DNA of 43,663 nucleotides from the NCBI GenBank assembly GCA_015067885.1, contig SVLO01000018.1:1-43663 (forward strand). The letters are read 5' to 3'. The stretch is from Oscillospiraceae bacterium. Its GTDB lineage: Bacteria > Bacillota > Clostridia > Oscillospirales > Oscillospiraceae. The notes under the pieces were generated by a model. The model did not search any database. It had not been told where the DNA came from and saw nothing but the letters and a program-made list of their open reading frames with translations. How positions within the stretch are numbered: position 1 is the stretch's first letter; each line of letters begins with the position of its first letter. Positions 14,699-22,770 of the stretch are shown here, piece by piece. Made by a program: the position numbers and the translations under genes.

Positions 14699-16033
14699 TC
14701 ACTTCAGCAAACGCTGGAAATCGCCGTGGCAGACGGGGCCGCCGATGGCTTCGGCAACCGCTTCCTTGCCGCCATTTTTCAACAGGTCGCCCAGGGTGCG
14801 GAAGGTCTTTTCCAAGGCTGCGCGGTGCTTGGCCAGGATCTCCTCGTTGTGGGCCAGGGTGGGGTAGCACAGGGGGGTGGCCATGAAACCCTCGGCCAGC
14901 ATCAGCTTGGTGAATAGGGTTTTCAGCTCTTTAGGGCAGTCCTCGTTCCAGCTGAACTGGGCGTGGCAGGGTACGCCGAAGGTGCTGACCTTCACGCCGC
15001 CGTTGGCAGCGGCCTCCACCCAATCCTTCTGAATGATGCTGCCGATGTGGGCGGCGTGTTCCCAAACCCGGGTCTTTTCCATCTTTTCCAGCGTAGCCAG
15101 GGCGGCGGTGGGACCCACGGCCTCGGTCCAGTAGGTGGAGGAGATGAAGGAGTTGTGGGCGCCGTCCATGGCGGCCTTGGTGCCGATGATGGCGCCGATG
15201 GGGTGGCCGTTGCCCAAAGCCTTGGCAAACACGGCGATGTCGGGGTTGATGCCCAACGCAAGGTGGGAGCCGCCGAAGCAGTAGCGCCAGCCGATGGTGA
15301 TCTCGTCCAGAATGAACAGACCGCCCACACGATGCACCTCGTCACGGACGTGATTCATAAAGTCCATGGAGGGCAGCACGTTGCGGAAAGGTTCCATGAT
15401 CACGCAGGCCAGCCGGTCACCGTACTGACGGATAATGTTGTCGAACTCCTCGTAATCGCCGTGGGTGAAGGTGACGGCGGAGCCGCGCAGACCGGAGGGA
15501 ACGCCAGCGGGGTCCAGGCCGGGCATCAGCTGACCGGGGCGGCCCAAAGCGTCGCCATCCCCCAGGTTGCAGGCGATGTACCAGTCGGCCCAGCCGTGAT
15601 AGCCGCAGATGGCAACCACGTCCCGACCGGTGGTGGCGCGGGCGATACGCACGGCGATGGCGCAGGTCTCGCCGCCGGTGCGGGAGAAACGCACGTTCTC
15701 TGCCCAGGGATGGATCTCCAGCAGCTTGTCGGCCAGCAGCACCTCCTCATGGGCGTTCAGGGTGGACATACTGCCCCGTTCAATGCGCCGGATGACCGCC
15801 TGGGACACGTCGGGGTCGGCAAAGCCCAGCAGGCAGGCGCCGATGCCGTTGGTGGTCATGTCGTAGTAGTGATTGCCGTCCATGTCCCAGATCTCGCAAC
15901 CCTTGGCGCGGTCAGCATAGGCGGGCCACTGGCCGGGAATGAACATCTCGGGTCGCTTGCTCAGCAACTGCACGCCACCGGGGATGATCTGCTTGGCATG
16001 GACATAGGCTTGCTCGGTCTGAGTCAGGTTCAT
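14699..16033 (-). CDS. Class III PLP aminotransferase, GSA-aminomutase-like, paralog 2
   Basis: 444 residues, colinear with the paralog at 13187-14506 and with the same key motifs: IIPGGVQLLSKRPEMF, MTTNGIGACLLGFADPDV, RTGGETCAIAVRIARATTGRD, GYHGWADWY, LFILDEITIGWR (Asp for the cofactor nitrogen), VFAKALGNGHPIGAIIGTKAAMDG (PLP lysine), and FISSTYWTEAVGP. The C-terminal thirds diverge most, which suggests different substrates. I start at the ATG at 16033, 9 bases after AAAGGA; an ATG at 16042 abuts the site. It has its own promoter and lies between two terminators, so it is probably a single-gene unit. Function is inferred as amino transfer on a small sugar or semialdehyde. Confidence 0.88.
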   Translation of the reverse strand: MNLTQTEQAYVHAKQIIPGGVQLLSKRPEMFIPGQWPAYADRAKGCEIWDMDGNHYYDMTTNGIGACLLGFADPDVSQAVIRRIERGSMSTLNAHEEVLLADKLLEIHPWAENVRFSRTGGETCAIAVRIARATTGRDVVAICGYHGWADWYIACNLGDGDALGRPGQLMPGLDPAGVPSGLRGSAVTFTHGDYEEFDNIIRQYGDRLACVIMEPFRNVLPSMDFMNHVRDEVHRVGGLFILDEITIGWRYCFGGSHLALGINPDIAVFAKALGNGHPIGAIIGTKAAMDGAHNSFISSTYWTEAVGPTAALATLEKMEKTRVWEHAAHIGSIIQKDWVEAAANGGVKVSTFGVPCHAQFSWNEDCPKELKTLFTKLMLAEGFMATPLCYPTLAHNEEILAKHRAALEKTFRTLGDLLKNGGKEAVAEAIGGPVCHGDFQRLLK

Positions 16034-16039
16034 AGCGGT

Positions 16040-16056
16040 CATCCTTTCGTTGTATG
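16040..16056 (-). repeat. Second copy of the 17-base leader motif
   Basis: CATACAACGAAAGGATG on the minus strand, identical to 11380-11396, directly before the aminotransferase 2 start. Confidence 0.75.
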
Positions 16057-16084
16057 TGGTGGAAGGAACGGATTTTCTTGCCCC

Positions 16085-16112
16085 ATTATAGCAACGGAAA
16101 AACGCCGCGCAA
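16085..16112 (-). promoter_or_regulatory. Promoter of aminotransferase 2
   Basis: On the minus strand TTGCGC (16107-16112), 16 bases, TATAAT (16085-16090), about 50 bases before the start codon. Confidence 0.65.
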
Positions 16113-16168
16113 TATAAGAATTTCTCTGTTTTTCAAAAAGTGTGGCACAATCCAACAGTGTTTGATGT

Positions 16169-16204
16169 AAAAAAACCGGCGCACGGAAATTCGTGCGCCG
16201 GTTT
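16169..16204 (-). terminator. Terminator of the isomerase-oxidoreductase operon
   Basis: AAACCGGCGCACG pairs with CGTGCGCCGGTTT around a 6-nt loop. On the minus strand a run of seven T follows. It lies just past the Gfo/Idh/MocA 1 stop. Confidence 0.93.
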
Positions 16205-16212
16205 GGGTGGGA

Positions 16213-17235
16213 TCACTTGTTGTGACGGTAGAAGTTCTTCTTGCCCTCGGCGTAGACGTCACAGATGAGCTTTTGGATCTTCAGCGCCTCCCGGCCGGAG
16301 ATGGGCGGCTCGCGATCGTTTTCCACGCAGTCATAGAAGTCGGCGATCTCGCGGATATGCTGGAAGCCCCAGTAATCCTTGCCGCCCTCGTACACCACGT
16401 CGGGGTCGATCTTGGTTTCGATGGACAGGACCCGGCCGTCGTTGAAGAAGATGTTGGCGTGGTCGTAGTCCATGACTACCTTGCCGTTCTCGCAGTACAG
16501 GCGCACCTCGATGGCGTCGTCGAAGCCGTAGTTGTTCATGGCCCAGAAGCTCAGGGTGGCGCCGCCCTTGTAGCGGATAAAGCCCTCGCTGGTGTCGTCC
16601 ACCTCCATGATGGAGTGGTCGCGGTTGGCCATACTGGCCTGGACGGACTCGATCTCGTCGTTGATGAACCAGTTGGCCAGGTCCAGGGAATGGATGGCCT
16701 GGTCGATCACGACGCCGCCACCCTCCTTCTCCCAGGTACCCTTCCAGTCGGACAGGGAGTAGTAGGTGTCGGGCTTGGACCAGGTCAGGGTGACCCGGGC
16801 GGAGATGATCTTGCCCAGCTCACCGTTCTCCAGGTTTTCCTTGACCAGCTTGGCGGAGTCATTGTAGCGGCACTGGAAGATGATGCCGTACTTCAGGCCC
16901 TTCTCCTCGGCCAGGTTGACGTTGTAGAGGGCGTCCTCCATGGTGATGGCCATGGGCTTTTCACACAGGACGTGGACCCCCTGCTCCAGGGCGTACTTGG
17001 AGATGATGGGGTGCAGGTAGTGGGGCACGCAGATGTGCACCACGTCCAGCAGGTCCTTGGAGATCATGTCCTTGTAATCATAGTAGGCCTGCACGCCGTA
17101 CTTGGCGGCGGCCCTGTCGGCCCGGTCCTTCTTCACGTCGCACACGCCCACAATCTGCGCGTTGGGCAGGTGATGGGCGCTGGTGGCGTGCATGGTGAAG
17201 ATGTTGCCGCAGCCGACGATACCAACTCGAAGCAT
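16213..17235 (-). CDS. Gfo/Idh/MocA family oxidoreductase 1
   Basis: NAD(P)-dependent sugar or inositol dehydrogenase of 340 residues. The Rossmann domain (about 1-120) has GIVGCGNIFTMHA, the DVVHICVPHYLHP strand and the CEKPMAI motif (Lys of E-K-P is catalytic in the family). The C-terminal alpha/beta domain has a GGGVVIDQAIHSLDLANWF segment with the family's Asp and His. Members oxidise or epimerise hydroxyls on sugars, inositols or glycosides. It follows oxidoreductase 2 by 11 bases and ends the isomerase operon. GGAGAG precedes the ATG. The two oxidoreductases differ clearly, so they may act in sequence (oxidation, later reduction), a scheme known for oxidative glycoside cleavage. That is inference. 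Confidence 0.92.
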   Translation of the reverse strand: MLRVGIVGCGNIFTMHATSAHHLPNAQIVGVCDVKKDRADRAAAKYGVQAYYDYKDMISKDLLDVVHICVPHYLHPIISKYALEQGVHVLCEKPMAITMEDALYNVNLAEEKGLKYGIIFQCRYNDSAKLVKENLENGELGKIISARVTLTWSKPDTYYSLSDWKGTWEKEGGGVVIDQAIHSLDLANWFINDEIESVQASMANRDHSIMEVDDTSEGFIRYKGGATLSFWAMNNYGFDDAIEVRLYCENGKVVMDYDHANIFFNDGRVLSIETKIDPDVVYEGGKDYWGFQHIREIADFYDCVENDREPPISGREALKIQKLICDVYAEGKKNFYRHNK

Positions 17236-17246
17236 AGAAACTCTCC

Positions 17247-18251
17247 TTACTTGACGATCAGGCCGCCGGCAGCCTCGATCTCGCGCTTGGCCAGCTTGAC
17301 GGACTTGATGGCGTCGGCGATGGGGGCGATGTCCAGATTGTTCTTGCCCTGCAGACCCTCAACGAAGTACTTCAGCTCGTTGTAGTAGCCACCCAGGCTG
17401 GACACGTTGCCGCCGATGTCGTTGGTGCCCTCGAACTGGGGAGCCAGCTCGGGGTTGAAGGAGCCGCCGGCCACGGGGTACACGGTGATAACGCCGCCGG
17501 CAAAGACCACGGTGGCCTTCTCAAACATCACACGGAAGTCGGCGGTGAAGGGGAAGTCGGCGGGGTAGTTCCAGCCGGCCTCCAGCGCGATGGAAACACC
17601 CTTGCCGTAGCCGTAGACGGAGTTGATCTGCTGGATGACACCGTCGGCATCACGGTAGGCGTGGGAGATAACGGTATCGGGCTCGCCCAGGATGTAGCGG
17701 ACGAAGTCCACGTCATGCACGTGCATATCCACGGCCACGCCGCCGCTCTTCTCGGGCTGATGCAGCCAGTTGTCCCAGGCCCAGGTGGGCAGGTTGGACA
17801 GGCGGCGGAACTCGCCGTGCACCACCTTGCCGTACTCGCCGGAGTCCACGACCTTCTTCAGCCAGGCGTACTCGTCGAACAGGCGCAGAACCTGACCGAC
17901 CTGCACCTTGGCACCGGTTTCCTTCTCGGTCTTGAGCAGCAGGTCCATCTCGTCGTCGTTGAAGCACACGGGCTTCTCCACGAAGACGTTCTTGCCGGCC
18001 TTCATAGCGGCGACGGCGTGGGCGGTGTGCAGGTGGGTGGGCAGGCAGATGTCGACGGTGTCCACATCGGCCTTCTCGATCAGCTCCATGCCGGTGGCGT
18101 AGATCTCGGCACCGTTGGCCAGCTTCTGAGCGAACTCGGGGCGGACGTCGGCAACGGCGACCACCTTGACGCCCAGCTCTTCCAGAGCGGCGTAGCAGGC
18201 GGCGTGCATACCACCCATAAAGCCGCAGCCAATCAAACCAACTTTAATCAT
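17247..18251 (-). CDS. Gfo/Idh/MocA family oxidoreductase 2
   Basis: 334 residues with the same two-domain layout as its neighbour but only distant in sequence. Seen: GLIGCGFMGGMHAACYAAL (4-22), ADVRPEFAQKLA, VDTVDICLPTHLHT, VEKPVCF (catalytic Lys), and a C-terminal segment GGVAVDMHVHDVDFVRYILG with the Asp/His pair. This pattern is typical of inositol 2-dehydrogenase or scyllo-inositol dehydrogenase-like proteins, yet no other inositol genes are near. It is the middle gene of the operon; AGGAGG precedes the ATG and the gap to the isomerase gene is 28 bases. The substrate is unknown. Confidence 0.92.
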   Translation of the reverse strand: MIKVGLIGCGFMGGMHAACYAALEELGVKVVAVADVRPEFAQKLANGAEIYATGMELIEKADVDTVDICLPTHLHTAHAVAAMKAGKNVFVEKPVCFNDDEMDLLLKTEKETGAKVQVGQVLRLFDEYAWLKKVVDSGEYGKVVHGEFRRLSNLPTWAWDNWLHQPEKSGGVAVDMHVHDVDFVRYILGEPDTVISHAYRDADGVIQQINSVYGYGKGVSIALEAGWNYPADFPFTADFRVMFEKATVVFAGGVITVYPVAGGSFNPELAPQFEGTNDIGGNVSSLGGYYNELKYFVEGLQGKNNLDIAPIADAIKSVKLAKREIEAAGGLIVK

Positions 18252-18279
18252 TGTTTGTTCCTCCTATCAGTTTTTATAA

Positions 18280-19122
18280 TCAGAAGTTTTCCTTCAGGAT
18301 GCGCTCCATAGAGGCAGAGGTGTTGTAGATGATCTGGTCAGCGGCGAAAGCATAGTTGGGGATCATCTCGCCGGCAGCCCAGCCGGTGTAGCCGACCTCG
18401 CGGAAGGCCTTCATGACCTCGGGCCAGTTCACGTCGCCGCCCAGCAGGTCAACAAAGGCGTTGATGCCACCGGGATTGCGGCGGAAGTCCTTGAAGTGGA
18501 CCTTCTTGATGCGCTTGCCCAAGATGCGGATCCACTGCTCGGGATAGCCGTTGTAGACCACGTTGCCCACGTCGAAGTAGGAACCCACGTACTGGCTGCC
18601 CACGGCGTCGATAAAGGCGCGCATCTCCAGGGGGGAGAGCAGGAAGAAGTTCCACACGTTTTCGATGCCGATGTTCACGCCGTACTGCTCGGCGTAGGGG
18701 ACCAGGCGCTTGATGGACTCCAGGGCGCGGTTGTAGCACACCTCATAGTCCACCACGGGCCGCTCAGGCACGAACTCCACGGACACGGAGCCGGGGACCA
18801 CCAGGATGGTGTCGGCGCCCAGGGCCTTGGCGCAGCGGAGCTGGTTGACGATGATGTTGTGAGCCTCGTCCCGCTCGGCGGGGTCCTCGGCCGTCAGGGA
18901 GGCGCCCCAGCACAGGCCGCTGGCCAGACTGGGAATGGCCAGGCCCAGCTTGTCGGCGTAGGCGCGGATCTTGGCAAGCTGCTCGTCGGTGGAGTTGGGG
19001 GTCAGGTCGCCGCTGTCCAGCAGGGCCAGCTCGATACCCTCAAAGCCGGCAGCCTTGGCCAGGTCCATGGCCTGATACACGTCCTTGCCGGAAAAAGACC
19101 AGAAGTTGATGGATTTTTTCAT
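18280..19122 (-). CDS. Sugar phosphate isomerase/epimerase family TIM barrel
   Basis: Xylose isomerase-like TIM barrel of 280 residues. Metal-ligand positions of the family can be seen: Glu in NIGIENVWN, Asp in GSYFDVGNV, His in KVHFKDFRR, and Glu in AAGEMIPNY. Relatives include IolE, IolI, tagatose epimerases and 3-dehydroshikimate dehydratases, and 3-keto-glycoside hydrolyases or epimerases have been described in similar folds. Paired with two Gfo/Idh/MocA proteins, it could isomerise or cleave a keto-sugar intermediate (inference). GGAGG precedes the ATG. It is the first gene of the operon, divergent from an AraC regulator across a 128-base control region. Confidence 0.9.
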   Translation of the reverse strand: MKKSINFWSFSGKDVYQAMDLAKAAGFEGIELALLDSGDLTPNSTDEQLAKIRAYADKLGLAIPSLASGLCWGASLTAEDPAERDEAHNIIVNQLRCAKALGADTILVVPGSVSVEFVPERPVVDYEVCYNRALESIKRLVPYAEQYGVNIGIENVWNFFLLSPLEMRAFIDAVGSQYVGSYFDVGNVVYNGYPEQWIRILGKRIKKVHFKDFRRNPGGINAFVDLLGGDVNWPEVMKAFREVGYTGWAAGEMIPNYAFAADQIIYNTSASMERILKENF

Positions 19123-19168
19123 AGGAAATCGACCTCCTTATGTATTGGCATTCGCCTACTTTTATGAT

Positions 19169-19196
19169 AGAATAAAAAACGGAAATGATAAGTGAA
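19169..19196 (-). promoter_or_regulatory. Promoter of the isomerase-oxidoreductase operon
   Basis: On the minus strand TTCACT (19191-19196), 16 bases, TATTCT (19169-19174). Both elements are weak, as expected for an activator-dependent promoter. The palindrome at 19192-19206 overlaps its -35. Confidence 0.5.
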
Positions 19197-19206
19197 AATT
19201 TTACAC
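19192..19206. promoter_or_regulatory. Palindrome in the divergent AraC/isomerase region
   Basis: GTGAAAATTTTACAC is an imperfect palindrome with GTG/CAC ends, placed at the -35 of the isomerase promoter. It is a candidate site for the AraC protein encoded at 19251. Confidence 0.35.
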
Positions 19207-19250
19207 TATATGTATAAAATTCTGAACTATCGGACGGGAGGTGGCCTTTC

Positions 19251-20129
19251 GTGGCGGTATCCTATAAAAAAACCCGACCCAAGACGTTATTCTATATCCC
19301 GGAAATCGTAACCATTCACTACTATGAACTGGATAAATCCTTCGTTTTTGAGGGAGAAGCGCACGATTTTTGGGAAATGGTCTACGTGGACAAGGGTGCG
19401 GTGGAGATCCAGGCGGACGACAAGACCCTGGTGCTGAACCAGGGGGAGGTGCTGTTCCACAAGCCCCACGAGTTCCACGCCATCCGGGCTTTCCGCTCCA
19501 ACCCCAACTTTTTTGTCATCTCCTTCGTGTGCCGCTCCCCGGCCATGCGGCTGTTTGAGGGGTATCGGGCGGCGTTGAGCCAGAGCCTGCGGCCCTTTGT
19601 CAGCTCCATCATTACCGAGGCGCGCAACAGCTTCCACATCCCCAAAAATGATGTCACCCTGCTCAAGCTGCGCCGCCGCTCCCAGGCGAAAGAGGGGGGC
19701 GAGCAGCTCATCAAAACCTACCTGGAGCAACTGCTGATCTTGCTGGCCCGGGTGATTTTGGAGCAGAAGGACAACTCGGTGTCCCCGGTACGGGAGAGTA
19801 TGGAAACTCAACTGATTTCCACTATAAAAACGTATATTCAGAACAATTTGGGCAAGAAAATCGCCATGGAGGAGCTGGCCGGGGTGACGGGATACAGTAC
19901 CTCCTACATCAGCCGCATCTTCCGCCAGCAGTGCGGCACCACCATCGGCAAATACATCACCGCCAAGAAGATCACCTACGCCAAGGAGCTTATCCGCAAC
20001 CACACCTACAACATGGCGCAGATCGCCGATATGCTGGCCTTTGACACCCCCCAGTACTTCGCCGGAACATTCAAAAAGGAGACCGGTATGACCCCCTCGG
20101 AGTTCAAACGGTCGCTGGATATCAAATAA
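19251..20129 (+). CDS. AraC family transcriptional regulator (island edge)
   Basis: 292 residues. An N-terminal cupin (EGEAHDFWEMVYVDKGAVEIQADD near 27-50, then HKPHEFHAIRAF near 70-81) is followed by a C-terminal double helix-turn-helix (IAMEELAGVTGYSTSYISRIFRQQCGTTIGKYI, then IADMLAFDTPQYFAGTFKKETGMTPSEFKR). The gene starts with GTG behind GGGAGGTG. It is divergent from the isomerase operon, the usual place for a local activator. The sensor half differs from that of the island's other AraC protein, so the two may respond to different intermediates. It is followed after 17 bases by a small membrane protein gene. Confidence 0.92.
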   Translation: MAVSYKKTRPKTLFYIPEIVTIHYYELDKSFVFEGEAHDFWEMVYVDKGAVEIQADDKTLVLNQGEVLFHKPHEFHAIRAFRSNPNFFVISFVCRSPAMRLFEGYRAALSQSLRPFVSSIITEARNSFHIPKNDVTLLKLRRRSQAKEGGEQLIKTYLEQLLILLARVILEQKDNSVSPVRESMETQLISTIKTYIQNNLGKKIAMEELAGVTGYSTSYISRIFRQQCGTTIGKYITAKKITYAKELIRNHTYNMAQIADMLAFDTPQYFAGTFKKETGMTPSEFKRSLDIK

Positions 20130-20146
20130 CAAAGGGGCATACTGTT

Positions 20147-20350
20147 ATGTACATACTGGGAAGTATCATTTTGCTGATTGTCGGGGTGCTGATGCTCTGT
20201 TTTCCCGATGGGGTATATGCAATCACGGAAAGCTGGAAGGCCAAGGCGTCCAACGGGCCGTCCAGGCTGTACAGAATACACATTCGGGTTGGCGGTGGGG
20301 TCTTCGTGCTGGTTGGCGTTTTGGGGCTTGTTGCGAATATTGTGTGGTAA
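20147..20350 (+). CDS. Small membrane protein, DUF6199-like
   Basis: 67 residues with two transmembrane helices (about 2-18, LGSIILLIVGVLMLCFPDG, and 47-66, GGGVFVLVGVLGLVANIVW) around a polar ESWKAKASNGPSRLYRIHIR segment. The pattern P-x-x-x-x-x-x-x-E-S-W-K resembles DUF6199 proteins of Firmicutes. AAAGGGG lies 9 bases before the ATG, and a strong terminator follows, so it is likely expressed with or after the AraC gene. No function is known. Confidence 0.72.
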   Translation: MYILGSIILLIVGVLMLCFPDGVYAITESWKAKASNGPSRLYRIHIRVGGGVFVLVGVLGLVANIVW

Positions 20351-20363
20351 GCTGCAAGAATAT

Positions 20364-20397
20364 AAAAATTCCCTGTCCCACAGGACAGGGAATTTTT
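20364..20397. terminator. Bidirectional terminator between the small membrane protein and metH
   Basis: Perfect 15-bp stem, AAAAATTCCCTGTCC and its complement, with a CACA loop. It ends both the plus-strand AraC transcript and the minus-strand met operon; the metH stop is 6 bases away. Confidence 0.95.
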
Positions 20398-20403
20398 ATG
20401 CCG

Positions 20404-22770
20404 TTATGCAAATACCGTTCGCGCGATGTCCACGCCGGCCTTGGCGTCCCGGGCGTAGAAGTCCGCGCCGATTTGGGCGGCGTAATCCGCCGTCAGCACC
20501 GCGCCGCCGGCCATGATTTTACAGGGCAGGTTTTCCTTGCGCAGGAGCTTGATGGTGTCCTCCATGGCGGGCAGGGTGGTGGTCATCAGGGCGGACAGAC
20601 CCACAAGGGCGGCGCCGTGCTTACGGACGGCGGCCACGACCTCCTCCGGAGCCACGTCCTTGCCCAGGTCGATGACGGTGCAGCCGTAGTTTTCCAGCAG
20701 CACCTTGAGAATGTTCTTGCCGATGTCGTGGATGTCCCCCTTGACGGTGGCGACCACTACCACGTTGCTTTGGTCGGGGGTCTGCCCGGCGGCGGACAGA
20801 TGGGCGCGCAGCACCTCGAAAGCGGCCTGGGCCGCACCGGCGGACTGGATGAGCTGGGGCAGGAACTGCCGCCCGGCCTCGAAGTCCGCACCCACCGCAT
20901 CCAGGGCGGGGATGAGGGTGCCGTTCACGATGTCCATAGGGGAAACCCCCTGGGACAGAAGGGTTTGCGCCGCGGGGCCGGCCTCGCTCTTCAGGCCCAG
21001 ACGCACCACCTCGTCCAGGGTACGCTGACCACCCTCGGCCACCGGGGCGGCGGGGGCGGTCTGGCCGCCGTAGGCGGCGATGTACTCCCGGGCCTCGGTG
21101 TCGATGTTCATCAGCAGGTGGTAGGACCGCACCGCCGCCATCATGGGCGCGGCGTTGGGGTTGATGATGGGCAGGTCCAGGCCGTACACCATGGCCATGG
21201 TGAGGAAATTTTGATTGACCTGGGGCCGCAGGGGCAGACCGAAGGAGATGTTGGACACGCCAAGGGCGGTCTTGACCCCCAGTTCCTGCTTCACAAGCCG
21301 AAGGGCCTGCAGGGTCTCGGCGGCGCACTCCTGCTGGGCGGAGGCGGTCAGGGTCAGGCAGTCGATGATGATGTCCCGGCGGGGGATGCCGTGGGACTCG
21401 GCGGCGGCCACGATGCGCCGGGCGATGTCCAGCCGCTGCTGCGCCGTTTGGGGGATGCCCGATTTGTCAAGGGTCAGGCCCACCACCGCCGCGCCGTACT
21501 TCTTCACAATGGGCAGCAGGGCGGTGAGGGACTCCTGGTCCCCATTGACCGAGTTGACGATGGCCTTGCCGCAGCAGAGCCGCAGAGCCTGTTCCACCAC
21601 GGCGGGGTCGGTGGAGTCGATCTGCAGGGGGGCGTCGGTGACGGCCTGCACCGCCTTCACCGTGCGGCACATCATGTCCGCCTCGTCCACTCCGGGCAGA
21701 CCCACGTTCACGTCAAGGATATCCGCCCCGGCCTCGGTCTGTTCCAAAGCCTGGCGCACCATGAAGTCCACGTCCTGCCGCAGCAGGGCCTCTTTCATCA
21801 GCTTTTTGCCCGTGGGGTTGATGCGCTCGCCAATGACCCGCACCCGGTCAATGGGTACCACCCGGGTACCGCTGCACACGGCGGGGGGGACGGGGGCGGC
21901 GTTTGCTTTGACGGTGCGGCCGGACAGGGCGGTGTTCAGCAGCGCGATGTACTCCGGTGTGGTGCCGCAGCAGCCGCCCAGCAGCTTCACGCCCAACTCG
22001 GTGGCAGGGGCCAAAGCCTCGGCAAACTGGGCCGGGGTGATGTCATAGCCGCCGCCGGCGGGGTCGGGCAGACCGGCGTTGGGCTTCAGAATGAGGGGGA
22101 GAGAGGTCCAGCGGGCCAGTTCCTCGACGATGGGCAGAAGCTGGGCGGGACCGAGAGAGCAGTTCACGCCCATGGCGGCGGCGCCCAAGCCCTCCAAAGT
22201 CAAAGCGACCGAAGCGGGGGGACAGCCCAAAAAGGTGCGGCCCCGCTCCTCAAAGGTCATGCTGACCATCACGGGCAGGTCGCACACCTCTTTGGCGGCG
22301 ATCAGGGCGGCCCGGGCCTCCTGCAGGTCGGCCATGGTTTCGATGAAAATCAAATCCACCCCGGCCTCCACGCCGCAGCGGACGGTTTCCTTGAAGATAT
22401 CCACCGCCTGCTCAAAGGGCAGGATGCCGGTGGGTTCCAAAAGCTGGCCGATGGGGCCGATGTCCAGGGCCACCAGCGCCCGGTCCCCGGCGGCGCGCCG
22501 GGCCACGGCCACGGAGGCGGGGACCACGTCGGCAACCGTCGCGCCCATATTGGCCAGCTTCAACCGATTGGCGCCGAAGGTGTTGGCGCTGATGATCCGC
22601 GAGCCGGCATCCACGTAGGCGCGGTGAATGTCCTCCAACCAGTCGGGGTGTTCCAGGGCCGCCAGCTCCGGGTGCTGACCGGCCACAAGACCCTTGGCCT
22701 GCAGCATGGTACCCATGCCGCCGTCCAGCAGGACGGGGGTATTGGAGGTGAGAAGGGTGTTAAAATCCAC
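20404..22770 (-). CDS. metH: Cobalamin-dependent methionine synthase, three catalytic modules (no activation domain)
   Basis: 788 residues that transfer a methyl group from methyltetrahydrofolate through cobalamin to homocysteine. Modules in order: homocysteine/zinc domain (about 1-290; LLDGGMGTMLQAKG, GVNCSLGP, and the Cys pair in LLGGCCGTTPEYI), pterin-binding domain (about 305-560; ERINPTGKKLMKEAL, DVNVGLPGVDE), and cobalamin-binding cap and domain (about 575-788; DIHDIGKNI with the axial His). The C-terminal reactivation domain is absent and is encoded by the gene just upstream. I start at the GTG at 22770 (AGGTGG before it). It overlaps that gene's end by 11 bases, so the two are coupled. 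The frame upstream of 22770 lies inside the neighbour. Confidence 0.93.
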   Translation of the reverse strand: MDFNTLLTSNTPVLLDGGMGTMLQAKGLVAGQHPELAALEHPDWLEDIHRAYVDAGSRIISANTFGANRLKLANMGATVADVVPASVAVARRAAGDRALVALDIGPIGQLLEPTGILPFEQAVDIFKETVRCGVEAGVDLIFIETMADLQEARAALIAAKEVCDLPVMVSMTFEERGRTFLGCPPASVALTLEGLGAAAMGVNCSLGPAQLLPIVEELARWTSLPLILKPNAGLPDPAGGGYDITPAQFAEALAPATELGVKLLGGCCGTTPEYIALLNTALSGRTVKANAAPVPPAVCSGTRVVPIDRVRVIGERINPTGKKLMKEALLRQDVDFMVRQALEQTEAGADILDVNVGLPGVDEADMMCRTVKAVQAVTDAPLQIDSTDPAVVEQALRLCCGKAIVNSVNGDQESLTALLPIVKKYGAAVVGLTLDKSGIPQTAQQRLDIARRIVAAAESHGIPRRDIIIDCLTLTASAQQECAAETLQALRLVKQELGVKTALGVSNISFGLPLRPQVNQNFLTMAMVYGLDLPIINPNAAPMMAAVRSYHLLMNIDTEAREYIAAYGGQTAPAAPVAEGGQRTLDEVVRLGLKSEAGPAAQTLLSQGVSPMDIVNGTLIPALDAVGADFEAGRQFLPQLIQSAGAAQAAFEVLRAHLSAAGQTPDQSNVVVVATVKGDIHDIGKNILKVLLENYGCTVIDLGKDVAPEEVVAAVRKHGAALVGLSALMTTTLPAMEDTIKLLRKENLPCKIMAGGAVLTADYAAQIGADFYARDAKAGVDIARTVFA

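Noticed and set aside
13187-16033. hemL genes for heme synthesis
   Set aside because: Both enzymes look like GSA aminomutase, but there are two, in a sugar island, with no other hem gene.
9015-18251. Standard sialic acid (nan) catabolic cluster
   Set aside because: Sialidase-like genes are present, but no NanA lyase, NanE epimerase, NanK kinase or known sialic acid transporter was found, and the propellers lack export signals.
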